DNA from: a virus
Length of the DNA: 34,062 bases
Reading direction: 5' to 3' (one strand)
IMG/VR virus record: IMGVR_UViG_3300037488_002163
Span: 1-34,062 of that record
Positions 7,796-16,997 of this stretch are shown piece by piece. The notes under the pieces were generated by a model. The model did no database searches, was not told the DNA's origin, and saw only the letters and a program-made list of their open reading frames with translations. The stretch's first letter is position 1. Each line of letters begins with the position of its first letter. Made by a program: the position numbers and the translations under genes.

Positions 7796-7809
7796 TTAAA
7801 TGGTGATGT

Positions 7810-8094
7810 ATGCTTACTGAATACGTAACGGAAGGGTCTAAGGACAAATATCACACGCGGCTAACAGCGGGCGAAATCATAACGACCAGAGGCGCGGCTA
7901 TTAATTATATTTCCGCAGAAGTTGTTGAAGGCGCAGACGTTGCGCGTGTTGATTTGGCTTTATTAAATGGAAATAAAATAGAGCTACTCATACAAGGGTT
8001 AAGGCAAGGAGTCGCTTTAATTCATGTGTATCTGTACTTCGCAGACTCAACCGTTGAAACTTTTTGCATGCATCACCGTGGTGTTAATTGTTAG
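7810..8094 (+). CDS. hypothetical protein, 94 aa
   Basis: Small soluble protein with alternating beta-strand pattern (AEVVEGADVARVDLALLNGNKIELLIQG) and a His/Cys-rich end (TFCMHHRGVNC) that could bind metal; this is speculative. It lies between appendage genes and the terminase, and overlaps the next frame by 7 bases. ATG 7810 has only a weak GGTGATG stretch upstream. Function unknown. Confidence 0.5.
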   Translation: MLTEYVTEGSKDKYHTRLTAGEIITTRGAAINYISAEVVEGADVARVDLALLNGNKIELLIQGLRQGVALIHVYLYFADSTVETFCMHHRGVNC

Positions 8095-8447
8095 TTCCTG
8101 ACCGCGTTTTTTCACCGTGGATTAAAATTCACGGTGAAGAAGATTTTATTGTTTTGTACAACGATAGAGACAACTGCGCAAAGTTGTCTTTTTACCACGA
8201 CGAAACAAAACTTTACTTAGAGGACGTTACCGATATTCATTTAGTTATTGATAAAAACGTATATATAAATAATATTTATGGTTTTTTTGATATAGACACG
8301 AGTTCAGGTACGGTATTTTTTGTATTAAAAAGACATTTAAAATCACTATTGCCAAAAGGCAAGCTAAAAGCTCAGGTGATTTTATTTACAAGAAAACACA
8401 CCTATGGATGCGTGTGGAGTGACAATTTAAAAATAGAAATTAGATAA
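8088..8447 (+). CDS. hypothetical protein, 119 aa
   Basis: The frame opens at TTG 8088, inside the end of the preceding gene, and no ATG is available near the start. It encodes a beta-rich protein (VFSPWIKIHGEEDFIVLYNDRDN… ending KAQVILFTRKHTYGCVWSDNLKIEIR). The design is reminiscent of small upper-baseplate or fibre-associated proteins, but no family can be named. It is the last gene before the packaging block. Confidence 0.5.
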   Translation: MLVPDRVFSPWIKIHGEEDFIVLYNDRDNCAKLSFYHDETKLYLEDVTDIHLVIDKNVYINNIYGFFDIDTSSGTVFFVLKRHLKSLLPKGKLKAQVILFTRKHTYGCVWSDNLKIEIR

Positions 8448-8463
8448 CCCAAGGGGTTTGACA

Positions 8464-8877
8464 GTGAAAAAAACGAAGTTAAAGTTAGACGAATACACAT
8501 TAAAAAAGATTGAAGAATTAGCGGCGAACGCGCTAAACAAGAATGAAATTGCGTGCATGATTGGCGTCTCAGCGAGGGAATACAGCTTAAAAGAAGCTGC
8601 AAACCCATCGATGGATTTAGCCTTTGAAATTGGCAAAAGGAAAATGCTAGGGCGTTTAGCAAAAAAGATGCTAACAATTGCCTACAGTGATGATAAAGAA
8701 TCCTTTGCAGCTTGCAAGTATTTGTTGACAGTAAAAGACTTTAAAAACTGGTCGGAAAAATATCAGGAGCGGGAACATGGTGTCATCCAAGAGCAGGCTC
8801 TTCCTAAAATTAATTTTCTTATATCTCAAGAATATAAAGACGTTGTCGCGAAAACAGGCGGCAATCAAAGCCCTTGA
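8464..8877 (+). CDS. terminase small subunit-like protein, 137 aa
   Basis: I chose GTG 8464, which sits 7 bases after AAGGGG; TTG 8458 is too close to it. The N-terminal half (YTLKKIEELAANALNKNEIACMIGVSAREY) is a helix-turn-helix with the pattern seen in small terminase proteins, which bind the phage DNA and recruit the large subunit. The second half is helical (KMLGRLAKKMLTIA then DFKNWSEKYQE). Its stop overlaps the start of the large terminase gene. Family assignment is from pattern and position. Confidence 0.75.
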   Translation: MKKTKLKLDEYTLKKIEELAANALNKNEIACMIGVSAREYSLKEAANPSMDLAFEIGKRKMLGRLAKKMLTIAYSDDKESFAACKYLLTVKDFKNWSEKYQEREHGVIQEQALPKINFLISQEYKDVVAKTGGNQSP

Positions 8878-10313
8878 AGACGGAATCGACGACAGACTTG
8901 ACGATCAGCCTGAACAAAAAGCAAGAGATCGCATTTTTTAGCAAAGCCAATGAGATACTCTATGGCGGCGGTGCAGGCGGCGGGAAATCATTTTTCTTGC
9001 GAATGATTGCAATATTTTTTGCAATTGAAATTCCAGGAATTCAAATTTATTTATTCAGAAAAAACTTAAAAGACTTAGTTAAAAACCATTTAGAAGGCCC
9101 TACAGGGTTTAGACAAATGTTGTCGCCTTATGTAAAAAAAAAGCTGGCTAATATTAACAGCGTTCAAAAAGAAATAAGTATTGGGCGTAGTAAAATATAT
9201 TTATGCCACTGCAAAACAGAACACGCGGTGAGAGATTATCAGGGGACTGATATTCACATCCTGTTAATTGATGAGCTCACCCATTTTGTTTTTGATATTT
9301 ACGCTTTTTTAAGGTCAAGGGTTAGATGCACAGGGTTAGAAATTCCCGAAAAATATAAGGATAAAATTCCTTTTATTTTGTGCGGTTCAAACCCTAGCAG
9401 CATCGGTCATAACTGGGTTAAAGAAGCCTTTATATCAAAATCACCCCCCTTTGAAATCACGCGCAGTAGATCGCAAGAAGGGGGGATGTTAAGGCAGTTT
9501 ATCCCCGCATTGTTGCAAGATAACCCGCATTTAACGCGTGACGACCCTACCTACAAAGACAGATTGCTCGGCATGGGTAATGAGAAGCTCGTTAAGGCGC
9601 TGTTAAATGGTGACTGGGACATTATCGATGGCGGCATGTTTGATGATGTATGGGACTACAACACACACGTTGTAGAGCCGTTCCAAATCCCTAGCAGCTG
9701 GCACCTAGACAGGACGCTTGATTGGGGTTCATCCAGACCGTTTTCAGTTGGTTTTTGGGCAGAGTCAGATGGAACCACTGCAACACTAAGCAACGGCAAC
9801 CAGCGCACTTTTCCACGGGGTACGCTTTTTAGGATCGGCGAGATTTACGGGTGCGGCTCAGAACCAAATAAAGGATTGAAGTTAGGCACGGCAGAAGTAG
9901 CGCGGATGATTAAAGCGTTCGAGTCTGTTTGGGGCGCTGAATTTAATGCAGGCGTTGCCGATTCATCTATTTATGACGTTATAAACAGGAGCGCCCCAAG
10001 TATTGCGCAATCATTCGGCGCGGCTGGGATTGATTGGATACCTGCAATCAAAGCCGCAGGAACAAGAATTCACGGGTGCCAATTATTCCATGAGCGATTA
10101 AATAACACGCTAACAAATAGCGAAGATCCTCAGTTTTATGTATTTAATACTTGTCGTCATTTTATTAGGACAGTTCCTGTTTTACCACGGGATGACAAGC
10201 GCCCTGACGACATAGATACGAATGCTGAAGACCACTGTTACGACGAAGCAAGATACAGAATTTTACACACTCAAAGCGGCGTCAAAGCTGGAAAAATAAA
10301 GCGCGGAATATGA
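8874..10313 (+). CDS. terL: terminase large subunit, 479 aa
   Basis: Motor and nuclease for DNA packaging. Residues 31-39 are a Walker A (GGGAGGGKS), and residues near 134-139 (LLIDEL) the Walker B with catalytic Glu. The C-terminal nuclease shows an acidic DWGSSRPFSVGFW start, a second Asp in GVADSS, and DHCYDEARY near the end. Length is normal for TerL. The start is TTG 8874, in a TTGA overlap with the preceding TGA; an in-frame stop at 8835 excludes earlier starts and no ATG is near, so a weak, coupled start is likely. It overlaps the portal gene by ATGA. Confidence 0.93.
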   Translation: MKTESTTDLTISLNKKQEIAFFSKANEILYGGGAGGGKSFFLRMIAIFFAIEIPGIQIYLFRKNLKDLVKNHLEGPTGFRQMLSPYVKKKLANINSVQKEISIGRSKIYLCHCKTEHAVRDYQGTDIHILLIDELTHFVFDIYAFLRSRVRCTGLEIPEKYKDKIPFILCGSNPSSIGHNWVKEAFISKSPPFEITRSRSQEGGMLRQFIPALLQDNPHLTRDDPTYKDRLLGMGNEKLVKALLNGDWDIIDGGMFDDVWDYNTHVVEPFQIPSSWHLDRTLDWGSSRPFSVGFWAESDGTTATLSNGNQRTFPRGTLFRIGEIYGCGSEPNKGLKLGTAEVARMIKAFESVWGAEFNAGVADSSIYDVINRSAPSIAQSFGAAGIDWIPAIKAAGTRIHGCQLFHERLNNTLTNSEDPQFYVFNTCRHFIRTVPVLPRDDKRPDDIDTNAEDHCYDEARYRILHTQSGVKAGKIKRGI

Positions 10314-11704
10314 TAGAAACACCAGAGCCAGATTATTATTATTTTTTAAGTGATTGGAAAAAATCGCGAGACGTTAAAGCTGGGCAACGCGCCGTCCACG
10401 ATGGAGCCCAAAGATATTTGCCAATGCTTGGCGGTCAAGAAAAAGACACGGACGGCCAAAAAGAATATGAAGCTTTCAAAGCGCGTACCGTTTTTTATAA
10501 TGCAACCGCGCGCACAATATCTGCTTTTTTGGGGTTGTTACTGAGTAAACCGGCAACACTAAACTACCCAGAATCTATGCGGCCATTTATTGATGACAGC
10601 AGCAAAGACGACAAATCATTACTAACAGCGGTTTCCTACATTTCAGAGGAGCTATTAACCGTGGGGCGAGTTGCTGCATTAGTTGATTACCCTGAAAACC
10701 AAGAAATTAACCTTTCACTCGCTGATTTTGAAGCGCAAAAACTAAGGCCCTACATAGCATTTTATCCAGCAGAAACAATACTGGAAACCAAAAAATCATA
10801 TATAAATAACGAGAGTATTCTCAGCTTTGTAAAACTTTCAGAAACTTACAAAGAGCCAATCGATGAATTCACAGACGAAGAAAAAGACCAAATTAAAATA
10901 CTTGATTTAACCCAAGATGGTTATCGCCAAAGAATTTTTAGGCAAAATGAAAAACATGAGTACGTTATTTTTAACGAAACTTACCCAAAAATGAACGGCC
11001 AACCGATTAGAAAAATTCCGTTTTTTATTTTTTCTTCCAACTTTGATTATGCCAAAATTTCTCCACCCCCGTTGATTGATCTTATAGATCTAAACTTGAA
11101 CCATTATCAGTTCATGGCGTCATACGCGCACGGGGTTTTTTACACTGGCTTTCCTACGCCTTATTTATTTGGGGTTTCATCAAAAGAAGTCCCTTCGGGG
11201 ATCGGCGTGCGTGAAATGTGGACCTCTACTAATTCAGACGCTAAAGCGGGGATGCTTGAATTCACCGGCGCAGGATTATCATTTGCGCGTGAATATTTAG
11301 AAGATAGAAAAAATGAAATGGCGTCGCTAGGTGCTCGATTTTTAGGTTCAGAAACAAAGAAAACGGAGACCGCAGAAAAAGCAAGGTTAGACCAGTTTGG
11401 CGAAGCATCAAGCCTTTCAACGATTGCGGATTCTATTTCGTTTGTGATGAATAAGCTCGTTAAATTTGTTGGTGAGTGGCTAGGGCTTAACCCTGATGAC
11501 ATTTATTTCCAACTTTCAAAAGATTACCTTCCTGCTAATTTATCGCCTGAACTTATAAAAACTTTAAGTTATGAATTGCAAGCCGGTCACATTTCTTACG
11601 AGACATTTTTCCACAATCTCAAGCGCGGCGACATAATCGAAAAAACACGAACACAAAGCGAAGAGCTGGACTCAATAAGTGCAAGATCAATTAATATTGC
11701 ATGA
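10310..11704 (+). CDS. portal protein, DUF4055 type, 464 aa
   Basis: The pattern GAQRYLPMLGGQ, then KARTVFYNATARTISAFLGLLLSKPA near residues 50-80, is typical of DUF4055 phage proteins, which take the portal position after TerL. The portal forms the dodecameric ring through which DNA enters the head. The C-terminal helical part (DRKNEMASLGARFLG… ARLDQFGEASSLSTIAD) fits a portal wing/crown. ATG overlaps the TerL stop as ATGA, so translation is coupled. Confidence 0.88.
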   Translation: MIETPEPDYYYFLSDWKKSRDVKAGQRAVHDGAQRYLPMLGGQEKDTDGQKEYEAFKARTVFYNATARTISAFLGLLLSKPATLNYPESMRPFIDDSSKDDKSLLTAVSYISEELLTVGRVAALVDYPENQEINLSLADFEAQKLRPYIAFYPAETILETKKSYINNESILSFVKLSETYKEPIDEFTDEEKDQIKILDLTQDGYRQRIFRQNEKHEYVIFNETYPKMNGQPIRKIPFFIFSSNFDYAKISPPPLIDLIDLNLNHYQFMASYAHGVFYTGFPTPYLFGVSSKEVPSGIGVREMWTSTNSDAKAGMLEFTGAGLSFAREYLEDRKNEMASLGARFLGSETKKTETAEKARLDQFGEASSLSTIADSISFVMNKLVKFVGEWLGLNPDDIYFQLSKDYLPANLSPELIKTLSYELQAGHISYETFFHNLKRGDIIEKTRTQSEELDSISARSINIA

Positions 11705-12644
11705 GCTTTACATAGAACGTTATGAAAAAAACGTGTCTAAAGAATATAAAAAAATACTTAAAGCATTATACAAAAAAGTCGTTAATGATTTGGTATCTTT
11801 GGAAAATATAGACACTATTCGCGGGCGGCGGTTAATAAAATTCATCGGCTCGCTTCAGCCATACTTTGATGAGTTTGGTATTGAGATAAGCGACTTCCAA
11901 AAAAAAACCATTGATGAGTTTGTGGATTTTGAAGCGCGTACAGAGCCACAGCTAGCAAAAGAAGCGCTTTCAAATGTAGACCTTGTAGGTTTTACGCTAG
12001 AAAAATTAGCAGCCGCAACAGCGCTACACATGGGCACAGGCCAAACAATCGATGAGCTTTTTGGAAAATCCAAAGATGCCGTTATTGATAGAATCAAAAA
12101 AGAATGTTCAATCGGTTTTTTGCAGGGTGAAACGACGCAGCAAATAATCTCAAGAGTAAGAGCAACTGAAGACCTAAGCGGACGCGCCGCCGCTGCGATA
12201 GTAAGAACTTCATTAACGCATGTATCTAGTCAAGCAAGAAATCTTGTAGCCAAAGAAAATAGCGATGTAATAAAAAAAATAAAATGGAGTTCCGTTTTAG
12301 ATCTTAGAACGTCGGACATATGCAGGTATAGAGACGGCAAATTCTGGGACATAGACGAAAATTACCCAGTGCCACCGGCACACGTTAATTGCAGAAGCAG
12401 CCTAGCTTATGCGACAGGAACAGAAATAATTGGCGCAAAACGCGCAAGTATGGACGGCCCCGTTTCGTCTAAAACAACTTACTATGAATTTTTAAAAAGA
12501 CAGCCTAAGCAAATTATCGTCGATATTTTAGGAAAAGAGCGCGCCGAATTATTTTACACAGGAAAATTAACCGGCGACCAATTGCACGCAAGAGACGGGG
12601 CGCTTTTAACCATGAAAGAGCTGCATAAAAAATACGATTTATAA
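11679..12644 (+). CDS. Mu F-like head morphogenesis protein, 321 aa
   Basis: The C-terminal third has the hallmark of the Mu gpF/SPP1 gp7 family: AIVRTSLTHVSSQARN, then KIKWSSVLDLRTSDICRYRDGK, and PPAHVNCRSSL near residues 235-250. Family members are minor head proteins packed or bound at the portal. No ADP-ribosyltransferase or other toxin domain follows. The start is either GTG 11679 (GCTGGA about 8 bases upstream) or TTG 11697; both overlap the portal gene's end. The order portal-MuF-scaffold-capsid is usual. Confidence 0.88.
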   Translation: MQDQLILHELYIERYEKNVSKEYKKILKALYKKVVNDLVSLENIDTIRGRRLIKFIGSLQPYFDEFGIEISDFQKKTIDEFVDFEARTEPQLAKEALSNVDLVGFTLEKLAAATALHMGTGQTIDELFGKSKDAVIDRIKKECSIGFLQGETTQQIISRVRATEDLSGRAAAAIVRTSLTHVSSQARNLVAKENSDVIKKIKWSSVLDLRTSDICRYRDGKFWDIDENYPVPPAHVNCRSSLAYATGTEIIGAKRASMDGPVSSKTTYYEFLKRQPKQIIVDILGKERAELFYTGKLTGDQLHARDGALLTMKELHKKYDL

Positions 12645-12665
12645 ACCACGTGGAGAGCTTGAAAG

Positions 12666-13286
12666 ATGAATGTCAAAGACATTTTGAAAAAAATTGACGG
12701 GTTAAGCCCAGAAATTAGTAATTTAATTTCCTCTGAAATTGAAAAAGAAATTGAAAAAGAAATTGGCGGGCTAGTTAGCAAAAAAAATGAATTGCTAGAC
12801 AAGGTGCGCAAAAAAGACGCAACCGAAAACGCCGAATTAGAACAGCTTAGAAGGTTTAAAGAGTCCAAGGACGTTGAAGAATTAGAGTCCAAAAAACACT
12901 ATGAAGAAGCGCTAAAAATTACCGAAACAAAATACAAAAAAGAATTAGAAAGAACCGCAGAAGCGCTAAGGCAAAAAGAATCAACCTTGAGCGATTTAAT
13001 TTTTAATTCTGAAATATCAAAAAACTTTGACGTGCACAAAATAAACCCCGTAACGAGGGAGGCTTTAACCGCTTTATTTAAGCAAAAAAGCAAATATTCA
13101 GAAAATGGTTTTTTGGTAGAAGAAAAGCCGCTTACTGAATATCTCAGCGAGTGGGCAAAAACGGATCAGGCTAAGCCTTTTATCCTAGCGCCGCAAAACA
13201 GCGGCGGCAACTCTTTTTCTCAATCTGCAAAGCCGGTTGATCAAACAAATTTAACTCAATTAATCCAATCAAAAATAGGTAGATAA
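12666..13286 (+). CDS. putative capsid scaffolding protein, 206 aa
   Basis: Residues about 20-120 are almost wholly charged helix with coiled-coil spacing (SSEIEKEIEKEIGGLVSKKNE, RFKESKDVEELESKK, YKKELERTAEALRQKES). The C-terminus is a Gln/Asn/Ser-rich tail ending in KIGR. This makeup and the position directly before the capsid gene are typical of phage scaffolds, which template the prohead and are then lost. No protease motif is seen in or next to it. RBS GGAGAGC precedes the ATG. Confidence 0.75.
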   Translation: MNVKDILKKIDGLSPEISNLISSEIEKEIEKEIGGLVSKKNELLDKVRKKDATENAELEQLRRFKESKDVEELESKKHYEEALKITETKYKKELERTAEALRQKESTLSDLIFNSEISKNFDVHKINPVTREALTALFKQKSKYSENGFLVEEKPLTEYLSEWAKTDQAKPFILAPQNSGGNSFSQSAKPVDQTNLTQLIQSKIGR

Positions 13287-13288
13287 CA

Positions 13289-14293
13289 ATGGCAACTTTC
13301 CTGACTTCCGACGCAATCCGACACGAATTATTCTCAGGCTATGTGCAACAAGCATTAGTCCGAAACAGCTCATTTTTAAACTCAGGCATAGTAACTACAG
13401 ATCCTGATGTAGACGACGCTGCAAAGTCATCACAAAGCGCAGAAGCTCAAATTAAATTTATCACCGGATTAGATGGGGTATCAAAAATTGCAAGCGGCAC
13501 AAGCGCAACACCAATAACGCCCAATAAATTAAGCACAGGCATTTACCGATGCGTTAAACATTTTAGAACGGAGGCATGGGAGCAGGCACAGTTAAGTAAG
13601 TTTTTTGTTGGTACAGACCCCCTTGCCAATGTTGCCGCGGAGATTGCGAAATATTGGGACAAAGAAATTCAAAAAGTGCTAATTTCAACGGTTGTTGGTG
13701 TATTCGCCGACAACGTGGCAACTGACAGCGGAGACATGATTGTTAACGTTGCGACAGACGGCGCAGGCGCTGTGGGTTCGGGCGAAAAAATTAGCTCTGG
13801 ATTGATCATTGACGCTATGGCAACTCTTGGTGATGCGATGGGCTTGGCGGGAATTGCGATGCACTCAACCGTGTATTACAACCTTTTAAGACAGCAATTA
13901 ATTACGGTAGTTCCTGCATCCGAGCAGCGCGGCGAGTTTTCTATGTATCAAGGAAAATTTGTTATCGTAAATGATAACTTGCCAGCGGTCGCAGGCACTC
14001 ACAGGATTACCTATCACACATACCTTTTTGGTTTGGGCGCGGTCGCTTATGCTGACGGCGCACACCCTGAAGCATTTGCCGATAAAATTGACGAGGCAGC
14101 TTATAACGGGGCTGGCTCTAAAATGATTATTTCCCGTAAAAACTTTGTGATTCATCCTCAAGGCTGGGAATTCAAAAGCGTGTCAATTGATGAAATATCT
14201 CCATCAAATGCTGAGCTTGAAGAAGCTCAACAGTGGCACAGAAGAGCACCACGCAAATTGTGCAAAATTGCGTGTATCAAAACGAACGGCTAA
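13289..14293 (+). CDS. major capsid protein, HK97-like fold, 334 aa
   Basis: Starts 3 bases after the scaffold stop. The pattern is that of an HK97-type capsid: an N-terminal arm, a sequence that swaps hydrophobic strands and helices (AAEIAKYWDKEIQKVLIST), a P-domain region around GLIIDAMATLGDAMG and AMHSTVYYNLLRQQLI, and late strands such as MIISRKNFVIHPQGWEFK. Size and position after the scaffold support the call. A strong terminator follows, as often occurs after the most highly expressed phage gene. Confidence 0.88.
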   Translation: MATFLTSDAIRHELFSGYVQQALVRNSSFLNSGIVTTDPDVDDAAKSSQSAEAQIKFITGLDGVSKIASGTSATPITPNKLSTGIYRCVKHFRTEAWEQAQLSKFFVGTDPLANVAAEIAKYWDKEIQKVLISTVVGVFADNVATDSGDMIVNVATDGAGAVGSGEKISSGLIIDAMATLGDAMGLAGIAMHSTVYYNLLRQQLITVVPASEQRGEFSMYQGKFVIVNDNLPAVAGTHRITYHTYLFGLGAVAYADGAHPEAFADKIDEAAYNGAGSKMIISRKNFVIHPQGWEFKSVSIDEISPSNAELEEAQQWHRRAPRKLCKIACIKTNG

Positions 14294-14299
14294 ACTCTT

Positions 14300-14329
14300 G
14301 GGGGTGAATAAAACCACCCCCATTTTTTT
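14300..14329 (+). terminator. rho-independent terminator after the capsid gene
   Basis: GGGGGTG (14300-14306), an 8-base loop and CACCCCC (14315-14321) followed by ATTTTTTT. A perfect 7-bp GC-rich stem with a T run 6 bases after the capsid stop. Probably partial, since the neck and tail genes follow with no visible promoter. Confidence 0.9.
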
Positions 14330-14341
14330 GAGATTTAAAAA

Positions 14342-14464
14342 ATGACTGAAAAAAAATTGACCTTTGAAGAAGTCCAAGAATTTGAGCGTAAAAGAATGCA
14401 GCGCGAGTTAAAAGCACAGCAAGAAATCACAGAAAAACCAGTGATTGAAAAAATTAAAAAATGA
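14342..14464 (+). CDS. small charged hypothetical protein, 40 aa
   Basis: ATG 14342 opens a frame of 40 residues made almost wholly of a charged helix (KLTFEEVQEFERKRMQREL), and its TGA overlaps the ATG of the connector gene (ATGA at 14461-14464). Many phages carry a small charged protein in this place between capsid and connector genes. No family was recognised. The overlap, codon use and lack of other coding in the gap support it as real. Confidence 0.65.
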   Translation: MTEKKLTFEEVQEFERKRMQRELKAQQEITEKPVIEKIKK

Positions 14465-14931
14465 TAATTATTGAGCCGTACGAAAACACTAATTCTTTTT
14501 GCACGCTAGCAGAAGCGGAAAATTACCATGCAACTAAACTTGGTAATGGGTCGTGGACGAACGCAACAAATGAAGACAAAGAAAAGGCGCTTATATCCGC
14601 GTCTTTGAGGCTGACACAGATGAATTGGATCGGCGATCAATACAGCAGCGTCCAAGCGCTGGCATGGCCGCGAATAATTTACATGGGCGGCTTTGCTAAA
14701 TTTTACGATTTCCCGCCTTTTTTAAAAAGTGCCACAGCAGAATTAGCCTTTAATTTATTGAGGGGCGGCGCAGAATCAGGCACAAGCGACGCTGTAAAAT
14801 CCATAAGTTTTTCAGGTATGAAAATGGATTTTAAAGATGCTAAACAATCCGAAAATGACGATTTAACACTGGATGTCTGGGCGTATATCGGCAAATACAT
14901 AAACCGCTCGGTGAAGCTTTATAGATGCTAA
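14461..14931 (+). CDS. head-tail connector (DnaT-like ssDNA-binding family), 156 aa
   Basis: The start NSFCTLAEAENYHATKLGNGSW, followed by DKEKALISASLRLTQMNWIG and ALAWPR near residues 65-70, follows the phage head-tail connector family that databases name DnaT-like. It most likely sits under the portal as the adaptor ring. Its start overlaps the preceding small gene and its stop lies inside the next start region, so the neck genes are tightly coupled. Confidence 0.8.
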   Translation: MIIIEPYENTNSFCTLAEAENYHATKLGNGSWTNATNEDKEKALISASLRLTQMNWIGDQYSSVQALAWPRIIYMGGFAKFYDFPPFLKSATAELAFNLLRGGAESGTSDAVKSISFSGMKMDFKDAKQSENDDLTLDVWAYIGKYINRSVKLYRC

Positions 14932-15272
14932 ATAATTTTAGATCAGCCATTGATAAGTTTTTTAAAAATGCAGAAACAGCACTGACAGAGGTCGTTTTTA
15001 ATATTTGTGTGGGCGAGGACTATGACATAATTAGAGACACAAAAACAAAAAGAATTGAGCGTTACCACGTTAAATGCCTAATGCTTGAGCGTACAGAGCA
15101 AAGCGTAAGAACAGGAGGCTCAAAGAAAAAAGAGTTGACGCTAGTATGCAGAGTAACCGACCTTGATAAGGTTCCTTCAATTTCAGATTTTTTCACTATT
15201 AAAAACGTTGTATATAATATATTAGAAGTTGTTGACGATAACGCTATATACATGAGCATCAAAGGTGAATAA
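14925..15272 (+). CDS. putative head-closure/neck protein, 115 aa
   Basis: ATG 14925 overlaps the end of the connector gene by 7 bases. The protein is of the small beta-rich type (YDIIRDTKTKRIERYHVKCLML, then LTLVCRVTDLDKVPSISDFFTI, ending YNILEVVDDNAIYMSIKGE) that occupies this position in siphophages and closes the neck after packaging. The TAATG overlap with the next start indicates coupled translation. Assignment rests on size, order and pattern. Confidence 0.6.
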   Translation: MLNNFRSAIDKFFKNAETALTEVVFNICVGEDYDIIRDTKTKRIERYHVKCLMLERTEQSVRTGGSKKKELTLVCRVTDLDKVPSISDFFTIKNVVYNILEVVDDNAIYMSIKGE

Positions 15273-15631
15273 TGAAAATAACGACACGCGGCGGGGATGA
15301 AATAGTGTTCGCGCTCAAAGATGAAGTTTTAAAGAAACACAAGCAAATTATGTTTGACCTAGATTTCGCGCTAGTAGAAGAAACCCCAAGAAAAACGGGA
15401 AGAGCAAAAGGAAACTGGATCGCCTCAATAAATACGGCATATAAAGGCGTTACTACCAAATTATGGAAAACAAATAATACCCCCGCTATTTCATCAATTA
15501 AACAGCCGTGCATCAGTTACCTTTCAAACAATTTGCCCTATATTCAGCGATTGAACGAAGGGTGGAGCAAGCAAGCCGAAGCCGGTTATATAGAGGACAT
15601 TATCAATAGAGTGGTAAAAAGCCAAAAATGA
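15272..15631 (+). CDS. putative neck/tail-completion protein (HK97 gp10-like), 119 aa
   Basis: The motif VEETPRKTGRAKGNWIASIN near residues 32-50 is typical of HK97 gp10-like tail-completion proteins (a TP.dTG.l..sw pattern). The late NLPYIQRLNEGWSKQAEAG, with YI..LN.G.S.QA.., is also characteristic. These proteins join the tail to the head-closure ring. Overlaps both neighbours. Confidence 0.8.
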   Translation: MKITTRGGDEIVFALKDEVLKKHKQIMFDLDFALVEETPRKTGRAKGNWIASINTAYKGVTTKLWKTNNTPAISSIKQPCISYLSNNLPYIQRLNEGWSKQAEAGYIEDIINRVVKSQK

Positions 15632-16017
15632 AACTCAACGACATCCGAACTTTTATTTATAATTTATTAGCGCAAAATTTTGATAAAGAGATTATCTTTT
15701 TTGACAACCAAAAAGCAGAAGATCTAAACCCCACCAGGTATCATATAAAATTAACGCTAGAAAAAATTAACAAGGATTTATTAGAAATCGGTGGCGGCTC
15801 AGATTTAATTTCTGGTGTGTGTAAATTTATTGTTTATACGCCTGAAGGTTTTGGCCTGTCCAAATGTTTTGACCTGCTCGAAAAAATAATTGAAACGTTT
15901 TTTAATAAAAGAACAGAAGGCTTCTTTTTTGGAAATGTGGAAATGAATAATAACGGACTAAATGATAATTTTTTCTCTTTTGATGTATCGATTAATTTTG
16001 AATATGAGGCGTTTTAA
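15628..16017 (+). CDS. putative tail terminator protein, 129 aa
   Basis: Begins 4 bases inside the end of the gp10-like gene and ends directly before the tail tube ATG. The alpha-beta pattern (LNDIRTFIYNLLAQNF… RYHIKLTLEKINKDL… FFSFDVSINFEYEAF) and position between gp10-like and tube genes match the tail terminator ring that stops tube growth. No residue-level signature was identified, so the call leans on gene order. Confidence 0.65.
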   Translation: MKLNDIRTFIYNLLAQNFDKEIIFFDNQKAEDLNPTRYHIKLTLEKINKDLLEIGGGSDLISGVCKFIVYTPEGFGLSKCFDLLEKIIETFFNKRTEGFFFGNVEMNNNGLNDNFFSFDVSINFEYEAF

Positions 16018-16947
16018 ATGGCAAGCGGCGACCAAGTAACACTCAAGTTTGTTCCAGAAGTAACCTATGGCGTTACACCTACAAATTCTAGTTTGTGGAA
16101 ATATTTAAGAATTACAAGCGAAGAATTTAAAGGCGAACCTGTTACCGAAGAGTCAGAAGAATTAGCAGGAAATGAGCTAGGCGTTACAGAAATTATTGTA
16201 GCAGGTCAAAACGTTTCCGGCTCAATAGGATTTGAATTAAGTTATGCAACGTTTGACTGGGCGATGGAGGCGGCTATAGGCGGCACGTGGGCTTCAAATA
16301 TTTTAAGCAACGGCGGCGTAAAAAGGTCTTTTTCTTTTGAAAAACATCTGCCAGATATTGGCCGTTACTATTTGTATAAAGGCATGGTCGTTTCTGGTTT
16401 GGATATTAAAATCGAAAAAAATAAAAGAATAACAGGAAGCATTAATTTTTCTGGCGCGCAAGTAGTGACCGGCACTACGTCAAGCGTTGGAAGCGGAACA
16501 GTACAAGCAATAAACGAGAATAAAATTTTTAGAGCTGGATCAACAATTACAGGCATACAAATTGATGATGTAGCCGCCGACACTTTTGGCATAAGAATTT
16601 CATCATTAGATATTAATCTAGCTGTTAATTCTGAAGCAGAACAAACGATTGATAAAGATTTTGCGACGGGCATTAATATTTTATCAATCAAGCCTGAATT
16701 AAGTTTTTCCACTTATTACGACAACGATAATTTTTACTCAAAAAGTTTAGCAGGTAGCGAATTTAAATTTGAAATCATACTGAATGACGGCGTTGGCAAC
16801 GACTACTCATTTTTATTTCCGGCGTGCCAATTCACTGGCGGCGCACCAGCAGGCGCGAGCAAAGGTAAATCAATAATGGGCGACTTTAAAGCGGTTGGAA
16901 CGGTTGATTCAGGTTTAGGCTTGTATATGCAAATCACTCGCGGCTAA
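16018..16947 (+). CDS. major tail tube protein, 309 aa
   Basis: ATG 16018 follows directly on the previous stop. The N-terminus (VTLKFVPEVTYGVTP) and SSLWKYLRITSEEF, then EELAGNELGVTEIIVAGQNVSGSIGFELSYATFDWAMEAAIGG, fits the tail tube family found in many siphophages. The tube subunits stack into the hollow tail. A single tube gene without a sheath gene indicates a non-contractile tail. Length is somewhat above the minimum, consistent with an added surface domain in the C-terminal half. Confidence 0.85.
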   Translation: MASGDQVTLKFVPEVTYGVTPTNSSLWKYLRITSEEFKGEPVTEESEELAGNELGVTEIIVAGQNVSGSIGFELSYATFDWAMEAAIGGTWASNILSNGGVKRSFSFEKHLPDIGRYYLYKGMVVSGLDIKIEKNKRITGSINFSGAQVVTGTTSSVGSGTVQAINENKIFRAGSTITGIQIDDVAADTFGIRISSLDINLAVNSEAEQTIDKDFATGINILSIKPELSFSTYYDNDNFYSKSLAGSEFKFEIILNDGVGNDYSFLFPACQFTGGAPAGASKGKSIMGDFKAVGTVDSGLGLYMQITRG

Positions 16948-16997
16948 TAAAAAAACAAAATAAAAGTTTTAATTTAATTAAATTTTGGGGTAATAAA

